From Methanoregulaceae archaeon (GTDB lineage: Archaea; Halobacteriota; Methanomicrobia; Methanomicrobiales; Methanospirillaceae): a stretch of 5,203 bases of DNA. A model generated the notes under the pieces. It was given only the letters and a program-made list of their open reading frames with translations, did no database searches and was not told where the DNA came from. Position numbers and translations under genes: made by a program. The DNA lies in the NCBI GenBank assembly GCA_019695435.1, contig JACTVF010000190.1, positions 1-5,203 on the forward strand, given 5' to 3'. This document shows positions 1 through 5,203 of this stretch, in pieces (the stretch's first letter is position 1; each line of letters opens with the position of its first letter).

Positions 1-35
1 ACTCTTTACAAGGAGTACCTGAATCTAGGTCGTTG

Positions 36-48
36 CAAAAAAGCCAGA
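36..48 (+). repeat. 13-base direct repeat, left copy
   Basis: CAAAAAAGCCAGA occurs here and again at 929-941, and the match extends to 15 of 16 bases. The two copies bracket most of the gene-poor left flank. Part of the match is an A-run, so chance is a real possibility. Confidence 0.3.
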
Positions 49-57
49 AACCGGGTG

Positions 58-159
58 TTTTTTTAAGAACTTCCGGATCAGGTTTGTTCTTTTTTGAAAA
101 ACGTTACCTGCTGAGCCATATTTTTTTCTGATTATCAACAACCGTTTCACTCTTTTTTT
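58..159 (+). terminator. Four evenly spaced T-tracts, possible tandem archaeal terminator
   Basis: Runs of 6 to 7 T lie at 58-64, 90-95, 121-127 and 153-159, so their starts are 32, 31 and 32 bases apart. Archaeal RNA polymerase terminates at U-rich tracts without needing a hairpin, and several tracts in a row are common behind genes. If a plus-strand gene ends at or just left of the window edge, these tracts would terminate it. The spacing is near three turns of B-DNA, so a bending role is the alternative. No gene end can be confirmed on the left, so the terminator role is inferred. Confidence 0.35.
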
Positions 160-254
160 GAAATGCTTAACTCCCGGCCGGCATTTTCATCAGTGGCATT
201 AATCTCCATGATCCAGCCATGCTCCTTGAGTTCCCCAAGAGACGGGATCGATAT
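147..254 (-). pseudogene. Possible C-terminal remnant of a lost protein gene
   Basis: On the minus strand an open frame of 35 codons follows an in-frame TAG (255-257) and ends at TGA (147-149). It reads ISIPSLGELKEHGWIMEINA, then a Glu/Asp/Asn-rich tail ending SISKKE. Codon choice and composition look protein-like, and the segment resembles a C-terminal alpha/beta end more than random translation. Only one internal ATG (207-209) is available and no start sits at the frame opening. The upstream minus-strand sequence has stops in this frame, so a full gene is absent. It could be the tail of a decayed gene or a chance open frame. I cannot name the family. Confidence 0.2.
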
Positions 255-447
255 CTATACTTATGGCGACATGTATTCCGCTCATGCGTATTCGTGTTCA
301 GAACGTTCGATTAGAGTGGGAGTACTACGCAGGTTCGTGGCATACCCGGCGCAAGGAGTTCAGGAAATTGGACCACCCGATGCACACCCGGTACCCTCCA
401 CTCACAAATACCTGTTTGTAATTCCTGCATGCTGGCTGCGTTTTTCA

Positions 448-460
448 TTTTATAATTAAA
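448..460. promoter_or_regulatory. TATA-like A/T-rich box
   Basis: The sequence TTTTATAATTAAA resembles an archaeal TATA box readable in either direction. On the minus strand, transcription would begin close to the ATG at 428-430 of a 39-codon frame (311-430). On the plus strand it would begin near the ATG at 472 of another 39-codon frame (472-591). Neither short frame has a recognisable product, so this may simply be A/T-rich spacer. Confidence 0.2.
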
Positions 461-550
461 TATTGAATATTATGGCAATCCGGCAAATTGATCATTCTTT
501 TATACCCCTTTATTTCCACTGGAGATATCGGCAAATCCCGCCTCGTTTTA

Positions 551-558
551 TTTATAAA
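551..558. promoter_or_regulatory. TATA-like box TTTATAAA
   Basis: This is a perfect palindromic match to the archaeal TATA consensus, so direction cannot be read from the box itself. Further A/T-rich boxes follow at 575-583 (CTTTAAATA) and 587-594 (TTTTAAAT). No gene starts about 25 bases to either side. If active, it would make a non-coding RNA or a long leader. Confidence 0.22.
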
Positions 559-662
559 GTTCAGATCACAGTTTCTTTAAATAGGTTTTAAATCAGGATC
601 TGCCGGAAGATACAAGTCTGGTCATGTGCTCTTTCAGGTTCTCACAATCATATCCGGTTGTA

Positions 663-672
663 CTTATAAATA
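663..672 (+). promoter_or_regulatory. TATA-like box upstream of the amidohydrolase gene
   Basis: CTTATAAATA fits the archaeal TATA consensus on the plus strand. It would place a start of transcription near 690-695, giving a leader of roughly 280 bases before the ATG at 972. It is the closest strong TATA-like sequence upstream of that gene, since 680-971 has no better match. A leader this long would be unusual and would include the hairpin at 740-756. Assignment is by position and consensus only. Confidence 0.3.
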
Positions 673-739
673 AATTCGTGTTAAAAAACAGACCAGAGAT
701 AACCCGTTCATATCGTGATTTTCCGAAAGGAAGACACTC

Positions 740-756
740 CGCTGCCGGTGGCAGCG
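740..756. repeat. Perfect 7-bp hairpin with 3-base loop
   Basis: CGCTGCC and GGCAGCG form a perfect G/C-rich stem around the loop GGT. No T-run follows on the plus strand and no A-run precedes it, so it does not look like an intrinsic terminator. In RNA it would be a very stable short hairpin, possibly part of the leader of the downstream gene. Confidence 0.4.
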
Positions 757-928
757 ATCAGAAATGCCCGGAAAAGAATACCCGGTGCGTTTGTCAGGTT
801 GAAATTACCCGTTTCCTACAGACAGGGACACAAGTGAACATCTTCCCGCTCGGGTGACTCTGTGCGGGTGATAATACCGCCCGTGGGTAACCTCTCATCT
901 ATGCTCTGTTCTTCCATCCAAACATTAA

Positions 929-941
929 CAAAAAAGCCAGA
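929..941 (+). repeat. 13-base direct repeat, right copy
   Basis: This is the second copy of CAAAAAAGCCAGA (first at 36-48), ending 30 bases before the amidohydrolase ATG. No integrase or transposase lies between the copies, so an attachment-site role is not supported by gene content. Confidence 0.3.
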
Positions 942-971
942 CACAGATTCTATTAAGGAAGAGCAGTAACG

Positions 972-1799
972 ATGAAATATCCTTTCCTTATCTCTATCCC
1001 ACATGGTGGCGTTGAGATCCCGGCAGAGGTTGCCGGACGTTTCGCTCTCACGGGCAAGGAAATCCACTGGTACTGTGATCCCTCAACCCGGACGCTCTTC
1101 GATTTCGGCGGATCCGTGGAAGCCACAATTGATACACCTGTATCCCGGATGGTTATCGATCTCAACCGCCCGCCGCTGCCGCTCCCTCCCAGGGATCCGG
1201 ATGGGATCATCAAGGTTCGGACCGTTGATGGCCGGCAAGTCTACCGGCCCGGGCAACTGCCTGACCTGCCCCTTATCCACCGGCTGATGATGAGATGGTA
1301 TTTCCCTTATCACCAGCGCATTGATGATCTTATCGATCGTTATCCCGTGCGCATTGCGTTCGACTGCCATTCGATGCTGCCGTATGGATCGGCAGAACAG
1401 AATGATGCCGGCAAATGCCGGCCGCTCATCTGCCTGGGAAACTACGGTGACGAAAATGGCCGGGCAAAGCCCGGGAGCCTGACCACATGTCCCTCGGAAT
1501 GGATTGTGCATCTTGCAGAATCATTCCGGGAAGAGTTCTGCGGGACTGGAGAAGTGGCAATCAACACCCCGTTTTCCGGAGGATTTATCTCAAACGCCCA
1601 CTACTGGCGTAAAGGCATCCCCTGGATCCAGATAGAAGTGAACCGGGCACTTTATGAGCCTGAAATTACTCCGACCTATCGGCCGGCGGCGATAGAAGAA
1701 CAGATCGCTGAGTTACGCCACAAAATCTGGCAAATCCTGACCCGGTTCTGGGCCGGAATCGCCGTCGAGGCATTGATGGAAGAAAGTTCCCGCTCATGA
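972..1799 (+). CDS. N-formylglutamate amidohydrolase family protein
   Basis: This 275-residue protein matches the N-formylglutamate amidohydrolase (deformylase) family, whose known members hydrolyse N-formyl-L-glutamate to glutamate and formate, probably with a bound metal, in the cytoplasm. Family landmarks in order are SIPHGG (8-13), an acidic CDPSTRTLFDFG stretch (35-46), VIDLNR (61-66), FDCHSM (130-135), NTPFSGGF (198-205) and QIEVNRALY (220-228). His11, His133 and Glu222 are the likely metal or catalytic residues. The length is normal for the family and there is no signal peptide or membrane segment. The ATG at 972 is the first start after an in-frame TAA at 954-956, and it is preceded by a weak purine-rich AAGGAAG (955-961). 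No histidine-degradation genes lie nearby, so the true substrate may be another N-acyl or N-formyl amino acid, and the symbol hutG is not justified. It is convergent with the next gene. Confidence 0.9.
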   Translation: MKYPFLISIPHGGVEIPAEVAGRFALTGKEIHWYCDPSTRTLFDFGGSVEATIDTPVSRMVIDLNRPPLPLPPRDPDGIIKVRTVDGRQVYRPGQLPDLPLIHRLMMRWYFPYHQRIDDLIDRYPVRIAFDCHSMLPYGSAEQNDAGKCRPLICLGNYGDENGRAKPGSLTTCPSEWIVHLAESFREEFCGTGEVAINTPFSGGFISNAHYWRKGIPWIQIEVNRALYEPEITPTYRPAAIEEQIAELRHKIWQILTRFWAGIAVEALMEESSRS

Positions 1800-1843
1800 T
1801 CAATATAATGACTCAATTGGTGCGGAGTATATTCCCTGACATA

Positions 1844-1880
1844 CCGGCATCGGCAGCAGGCAATATTCTTGAGATGCCGG
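1844..1880. terminator. Inverted repeat between convergent genes
   Basis: CCGGCATC (1844-1851) and GATGCCGG (1873-1880) form a perfect 8-bp stem around a 21-base loop. It lies in the 99-bp gap between the ends of two facing genes, the usual place for a bidirectional terminator or a roadblock. There is no flanking T-run on either side, so termination by the canonical archaeal U-tract mechanism is not supported. An RNA-stabilising 3' hairpin is equally possible. Confidence 0.35.
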
Positions 1881-1898
1881 CAACTTGCCCCGGTCCGC

Positions 1899-3206
1899 CT
1901 ATGCAACGGGCAGGTAACTGACAAGCGTATCCATAAACTGCTCCATCGCTGCATGCTTGATCGCAGGACTTCCGTAGCCGATCGAAAGCGTGAGCCGGTC
2001 CCTGAATGTCGTCACCCCAAGTGCAACCCCGGGGGGATCGATCACAATACCGATCACAAACGCATTTGTCACGGGAAGGTTCTGCGAGAATGCCACGACC
2101 TCTTCAGGGATAATACCAATGTTTCCCAGAAACGGGGGATTGGCATGACGGGTGTCATACGTTGATTTCATTGTCTGCACCCGCTCACAGATGCGGGTGA
2201 ACCCTGTATATCCGAACGATTCCAGATCAATAGCAGAGGCAATGCCCGGGTTATGGGTCATGTGCTCCAGCATCGCATCCCGGGCACACGCGATCATTTC
2301 TTCCCGTGACTGCAAGACCGGTTTCATGTGAACCGCAAAGGCGACTGACTGGTTGCAGATCGTATCTTTCAGCGAAAGGGGCGGGGAATCATTGAGATAC
2401 CGTCTGAGATCAATGGAGACCATGATGGGCACTTTGCGGTCCGGGGGGGGCCTGATTGTGGTGCAGAGCGCCATGAAATATGCCGCGAGCAGGACGTCAT
2501 TTACCGTTGCCTCCTGTAGTTTACCAACCCGTTTAATTGCATCGAGAGATGATGCGGGAAGTGTCCGTACTACAAAGTCATGTGTGCTGCCACCCCCAGG
2601 CCCGGCAGGAAACCCCCATCCCGCCGGGGGATCTTCCGGTGCAGGTGGATCGCAGATGTGCACAGACTCCGGGAACTGTGAAAGCACCGCATTCAGGGAA
2701 CGATCCGTTGTTTCTGCCAGCGGGGGATTGGTGCAGTCAGCGTTCCGGTAGTGTCCCGCCAGCATGCGTGTGCAGGCAAGAAGCCCGCGGGCATCCATTG
2801 CCGCATGGTGTACTGTGATACAGATCGTATCGTTGCTTTTGGTGCGAATAAGGTGAATGCAGATCTGCGGACCAGCTGCCGGGTCAACCGGTATGGTAAG
2901 AATCGTGGGGAGATCCCGGTCTGGATCGGTAGAGTAATGGATACGGACAAGTGTATCGTAATCAGGTCCGGGCAGGCATTCCCAGTATGGCGCGTCGCAT
3001 TCGACAAACCGTGAAGCAAGCACCGGTATGTCGGCGAGCACAGCTGCTGCGGCTGCCCGCAGACGCTTCTCATCGATCTGATCCTCGAATGCGATTACCA
3101 TGTGCATAGTCTGATCTCCGACAGCCTGGAGCGCGTAATTGAACTGATCCATCGGTGGCGCAGGAATGCGGCAGGGCCGGGTTATGTTCAGGAGCGTGGT
3201 TTTCAT
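1899..3206 (-). CDS. Stand-alone condensation-domain-like acyltransferase
   Basis: The 435-residue product resembles the single-domain proteins related to NRPS condensation domains, PapA acyltransferases and wax-ester synthase/DGAT enzymes, which join an acyl thioester to an alcohol or amine. Seen in order are an N-terminal IPAPPMDQFNYAL (14-26), the His motif HHAAMDA (133-139; catalytic His134, Asp138), NDVLLA (236-241), SIDLRRYL (264-271) and NIGII (362-366). The last position of the usual HHxxxDG motif is Ala, not Gly. No adenylation, carrier or thioesterase domain is attached, so it must act on a free or separate acyl donor. I chose the ATG at 3206 because it sits a short distance before the conserved DQFNYA segment. 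The frame is open to an ATG at 3392, but those extra 62 residues look non-coding. A start at the ATG at 3152 (Met19) is also possible. Substrate and product are unknown. Confidence 0.82.
   Translation of the reverse strand: MKTTLLNITRPCRIPAPPMDQFNYALQAVGDQTMHMVIAFEDQIDEKRLRAAAAAVLADIPVLASRFVECDAPYWECLPGPDYDTLVRIHYSTDPDRDLPTILTIPVDPAAGPQICIHLIRTKSNDTICITVHHAAMDARGLLACTRMLAGHYRNADCTNPPLAETTDRSLNAVLSQFPESVHICDPPAPEDPPAGWGFPAGPGGGSTHDFVVRTLPASSLDAIKRVGKLQEATVNDVLLAAYFMALCTTIRPPPDRKVPIMVSIDLRRYLNDSPPLSLKDTICNQSVAFAVHMKPVLQSREEMIACARDAMLEHMTHNPGIASAIDLESFGYTGFTRICERVQTMKSTYDTRHANPPFLGNIGIIPEEVVAFSQNLPVTNAFVIGIVIDPPGVALGVTTFRDRLTLSIGYGSPAIKHAAMEQFMDTLVSYLPVA
2443..2450. repeat. Run of eight G inside the acyltransferase gene
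   Basis: Eight consecutive G on the plus strand (C on the coding strand) encode part of IRPPPDRKV, residues 251-259. The conserved motifs NDVLLA before it and SIDLRRYL after it are in the same frame, so the gene is intact in this sequence. A run of this length is a place where slippage or a sequencing error could shift the frame. Confidence 0.6.
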
Positions 3207-3215
3207 GGGAAATCG

Positions 3216-3226
3216 TATATTTAAAA
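3216..3226 (-). promoter_or_regulatory. TATA-like box close to the acyltransferase start
   Basis: Read on the minus strand this is TTTTAAATATA, a good archaeal TATA match. Its centre is only about 15 bases upstream of the ATG at 3206, so a transcript starting 25-27 bases downstream would begin inside the gene, near 3195. That would favour translation from the ATG at 3152. Alternatively the real promoter is the box at 3375-3382 and this one is just A/T-rich leader. The choice of start codon depends on which is used. Confidence 0.35.
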
Positions 3227-3281
3227 GCCCTGACGACCGGATCCCGTCATATCCCGGGTTCACTGCATCAGCAGGTACGTA

Positions 3282-3295
3282 GAGATCTTGATCTC
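3282..3295. promoter_or_regulatory. Inverted repeat, candidate operator
   Basis: GAGATC and GATCTC flank a 2-base TT spacer, a perfect 6+6 inverted repeat in the middle of the divergent control region between the acyltransferase and sensor genes. Size and symmetry fit a site for a dimeric winged-helix or HTH repressor. No regulator gene of that kind is in the window. Confidence 0.3.
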
Positions 3296-3359
3296 CCGGC
3301 TGAAATGCATGGCGGTAGTCACTGTTTTGGAGTATTTTTGGGAGACAAGAATGGGAGGT

Positions 3360-3371
3360 TCGCATATGCGA
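3360..3371. promoter_or_regulatory. 12-bp palindrome beside a TATA-like box
   Basis: TCGCATATGCGA is perfectly palindromic and ends three bases before the TATA-like box at 3375-3382. For rightward transcription it would occupy the TFB-recognition side of the box. For leftward transcription it would lie between box and start site. Either position is typical for an archaeal operator. Confidence 0.4.
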
Positions 3372-3374
3372 CTT

Positions 3375-3382
3375 TTTATAAA
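3375..3382. promoter_or_regulatory. Symmetric TATA-like box in the divergent region
   Basis: TTTATAAA, preceded by two more T, is the strongest TATA consensus in the divergent region and reads the same in both directions. Rightward it predicts a transcript start near 3405 and a leader of about 70 bases before the sensor gene at 3476. Leftward it predicts a start near 3352 and a leader of about 145 bases before the acyltransferase start at 3206. It may serve one or both genes. Confidence 0.45.
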
Positions 3383-3430
3383 TCCAGGGCATATCTATTG
3401 AAAATTAAGAAAATACCTGAAATCTGGGTG

Positions 3431-3476
3431 AAGGAGGATATATAATTAAATGGTATCAGGTGAGAACAATCGTTAA
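3431..3476 (+). promoter_or_regulatory. Leader with strong Shine-Dalgarno, mini-frame and coupled stop/start
   Basis: AAGGAGG (3431-3437) closely matches the archaeal Shine-Dalgarno sequence. It is followed by an 8-codon frame, MVSGENNR (3450-3476), whose TAA overlaps the sensor ATG by one base (TAATG). A second ribosome-binding match, AGGTGA (3458-3463), lies inside this mini-frame, 12 bases before the ATG at 3476. The same stretch also contains TATATAAT (3439-3446), about 27 bases before a point just upstream of the ATG, so it could instead be a TATA box giving a nearly leaderless transcript. Either reading gives the sensor gene its start signal. Confidence 0.45.
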
Positions 3477-5203
3477 TGATTTCCCTGCTCTATGTCGATG
3501 ACGAGCCGGCACTGCTGGACCTGTGCAGGCGTTTTCTTGAGCAGGAAGGCGACATTGCTGTCGTTACGGTGGCATCGGTCAGCGAAGCGCTTGCCCGCAT
3601 GGCATCCGAGAAGTTTGATGTTATCATATCCGATTACCAGATGCCTGACATCGATGGTATCGCGTTTCTCCGTGAGGTACGTTCGCGGTTCCCGGACATA
3701 CCGTTTATTTTGTTCACCGGGAGGGGACGCGAAGAAGTTGTTATTGAGGCAATCAACAGCGGTGCGGATTCCTACGTCCAGAAAGGTGGCGATCCACGTG
3801 CACAGTTTAAGGAGCTCACTCACCTGGTCAGGCAGATTGTGCGGCGGAGAAAAGCCGAAAATGAACTGCGGCTGATGAAATTTTCTGTCGATCATGCATC
3901 CGAGGGTATACTCTGGATGCGGGCGAACGGCGATATTACCTACTACAACGATGCCATGTGTACGATGCTTGGCTACACCCTGCAGGAATTTTCCCGTCTC
4001 TCTGTCATGGATATCAGGCGCGGGCTATCTCCTTTCTCTTTTGCCGCAAGCTGGAACAGCTTGAGTGCCAATAAATGTGCCACAATAGAAGAGATCCTCA
4101 TAAAAAAAGACGGATCGTTTCTCCCGGTTGAGCTTGTGCTCAACTACAACGAACAGGGGTTGGAATCGCTGATATTTGCATTCGTCCGTGACATCAGCGA
4201 ACGGCGCCGTTCGGAGCAGGAACTTAAAGAAGCGTTCCGGCAGTTGATGCTGACTGAGGAGGGTGTGCGTCAGCAGTTCGAAGAGCTCAAAAAGAGCGAT
4301 TATGTCATACGCGAGATACGGCAGCGGTACCAGATGCTTTCAGAAGAGATTGAAGACTGGATCTGGGAAAGTACTCCTGATGGCCGGCTTACCAGCTCCA
4401 GCGCGCAGGTGCTGGATATCCTCGGGTATAGTCCGGCAGAACTGATGGGAAAGACGTTTGCAGATGTGCTGGCTCCGAAAAATGCAGCCCGGGTTGCATC
4501 TGACCTTACCGGTGCCATGGAAAAAAAAGAGGCGTTTTGTTTGCTGCTGTGTGCGGTACACCGGGATGGGTGCGAAGTGACGATCGAGGTCACCGGTATA
4601 CCGGTTTTTTCCCGGGGCGGGACTTTTTCCGGGTTCTATGGAATTGCGCGGGATGTCACAAGCGAAAACCCACCTTTGGCTGCACACCCTGCCAGCGTGC
4701 CCGGGTACGGATCCCTGCTGGATCAGGCCGGCGACGCGATCTTTGTTGTTGACGTGCGGACCGGAATGCTCATGGATGCAAACCAGAAAGCCCTTGCTCT
4801 GGTGAAACGGACACTTCCCGAGATTCTTGCGATGAGGGAGTCCGAGCTCCACCCGGCGGGTGAAAAAGGGCATGATGCCGATCTGTTCCGGCAGCATAAC
4901 CAGGAAGAATCGGCGGTCATTGAGGAGGTGATCGTTGACAGGGATGGGCACCGTATCCCGGTTATCGTAAGCACAAAGATGCTTATGGTCGGGGACCGGC
5001 AGCTCCGAATAGGGATATATCACGATATATCGGATCTACGGGCGATTCAGGATACTCTGAAGGAGAAGGCCGGGGAGCTCGACCAGTTCTTCACGACTGG
5101 TCCCGATCTGCTCTGCATAATTGATACCGGGGGCAGGTTTTTGAGGCTTAACCCGGCCGGGGAATCCCTTCTTGGCTGCCGTGCCTGTGAAGGGGAAGCA
5201 AGG
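3476..5203 (+). CDS. Receiver-PAS multi-sensor signalling protein, C-terminus cut off
   Basis: This is the first 576 residues of a larger cytoplasmic two-component protein. A receiver domain spans about 1-125 with the acidic pair Asp8/Asp9, phosphate acceptor Asp53 in ISDYQMPDIDG, Thr81 and Lys103, so it looks able to accept phosphate. A first PAS domain covers about 135-243, then a charged helical linker (243-285) likely forms a coiled coil. A second PAS follows at about 286-396 (DWIWESTPDGRL), a third at about 411-520 (AIFVVDVRTG), and a fourth begins near 533 (LLCIIDTGGRF) and is cut by the window edge. No transmembrane segment and no histidine-kinase domain are seen in this part. Relatives in methanogens usually end in a kinase domain, so one may lie to the right. 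The ATG at 3476 is the only start after the in-frame TGA at 3461-3463. Ligands of the PAS domains cannot be told from sequence. Confidence 0.9.
   Translation, partial: MISLLYVDDEPALLDLCRRFLEQEGDIAVVTVASVSEALARMASEKFDVIISDYQMPDIDGIAFLREVRSRFPDIPFILFTGRGREEVVIEAINSGADSYVQKGGDPRAQFKELTHLVRQIVRRRKAENELRLMKFSVDHASEGILWMRANGDITYYNDAMCTMLGYTLQEFSRLSVMDIRRGLSPFSFAASWNSLSANKCATIEEILIKKDGSFLPVELVLNYNEQGLESLIFAFVRDISERRRSEQELKEAFRQLMLTEEGVRQQFEELKKSDYVIREIRQRYQMLSEEIEDWIWESTPDGRLTSSSAQVLDILGYSPAELMGKTFADVLAPKNAARVASDLTGAMEKKEAFCLLLCAVHRDGCEVTIEVTGIPVFSRGGTFSGFYGIARDVTSENPPLAAHPASVPGYGSLLDQAGDAIFVVDVRTGMLMDANQKALALVKRTLPEILAMRESELHPAGEKGHDADLFRQHNQEESAVIEEVIVDRDGHRIPVIVSTKMLMVGDRQLRIGIYHDISDLRAIQDTLKEKAGELDQFFTTGPDLLCIIDTGGRFLRLNPAGESLLGCRACEGEAR

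Larger units (their letters stand above)
1..971. other. Long, mostly non-coding left flank
   Basis: No convincing complete gene is visible here. Open frames on both strands are short and their translations are of low complexity or rich in Cys, Arg and Ser, unlike the clear proteins to the right. The stretch holds T-tracts (58-159), a possible minus-strand gene remnant (147-254), A/T-rich boxes near 448-460, 551-558, 575-594 and 663-672, and a 7-bp hairpin (740-756). Parts of 440-700 are visibly more A/T-rich than the coding regions, as expected for archaeal intergenic DNA. It could hold an untranslated RNA transcribed from one of the TATA-like boxes, but I recognise no RNA family. Confidence 0.6.

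Noticed and set aside
1..131. Open frames entering from the left edge: frame 1 to a TAA at 64-66 and frame 3 to a TGA at 129-131
   Set aside because: Either could be the tail of a gene to the left, but both are short, both run through T-tracts giving Phe-rich ends, and nothing favours one over the other.
163..459. 98-codon plus-strand frame
   Set aside because: The translation has no recognisable motif and a Ser/Cys-rich composition. There is no clear ribosome-binding site, and it overlaps the more protein-like minus-strand fragment.
624..857. 77-codon plus-strand frame before the amidohydrolase
   Set aside because: It has no family resemblance, crosses the G/C hairpin, and has no Shine-Dalgarno. 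It reads like spacer DNA.
1083..1511. 142-codon minus-strand frame inside the amidohydrolase gene
   Set aside because: It is the reverse-strand shadow of a gene with clear family motifs and has no recognisable product of its own.
3207..3392. 62-residue N-terminal extension of the acyltransferase to an ATG at 3392
   Set aside because: The extension shows no domain character, would run through the divergent promoter region, and is not needed for the conserved N-terminal motif.
3155..3445. 96-codon plus-strand frame ending just before the sensor leader
   Set aside because: Its first part is antisense to the acyltransferase start and the rest covers the palindromes and TATA box. Only the last 46 residues look at all protein-like, and no motif is visible.
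4340..5023. 227-codon minus-strand frame inside the sensor gene
   Set aside because: The plus strand here encodes clear PAS domains. The minus-strand translation shows no domain and is a consequence of G/C-rich codon structure.

Overview
The window most likely comes from a methanogenic archaeon of the Methanomicrobiales (Methanoregula or a close relative). Three things point there. Upstream regions carry archaeal TATA-like boxes. Shine-Dalgarno-like GGTGA/GGAGG sequences occur. The right end encodes a receiver plus serial PAS sensor protein of the type these methanogens carry in many copies. The genus is an inference from protein style, not from a marker gene.

Layout. Positions 1-971 are almost gene-free: four T-tracts with even spacing at the left, a possible decayed C-terminal gene fragment on the minus strand, several A/T-rich boxes that could be promoters, and a short perfect hairpin. 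Positions 972-1799 (+) encode an N-formylglutamate amidohydrolase family protein. A 99-bp convergent gap with an inverted repeat separates it from a minus-strand gene (1899-3206) for a free-standing NRPS-condensation/wax-ester-synthase-like acyltransferase. Positions 3207-3475 are a divergent control region with two palindromes, several TATA-like elements and a strong ribosome-binding sequence. From 3476 (+) to the right edge runs the N-terminal 576 residues of a response-regulator/multi-PAS signalling protein. It is cut by the window end before any kinase or other output domain is reached.

How they may work together. The amidohydrolase family cleaves an amide-type bond and the condensation-like family forms acyl ester or amide bonds, so the convergent pair could act on related small molecules. 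Nothing in the sequence proves this. The acyltransferase and the sensor share one divergent control region and could be co-regulated. I see no tRNA, rRNA, CRISPR array or insertion sequence. No clearly new multi-gene system is visible. The most interesting parts are the divergent control region, the unusual translation-start arrangement of the sensor gene, and the spaced T-tracts.
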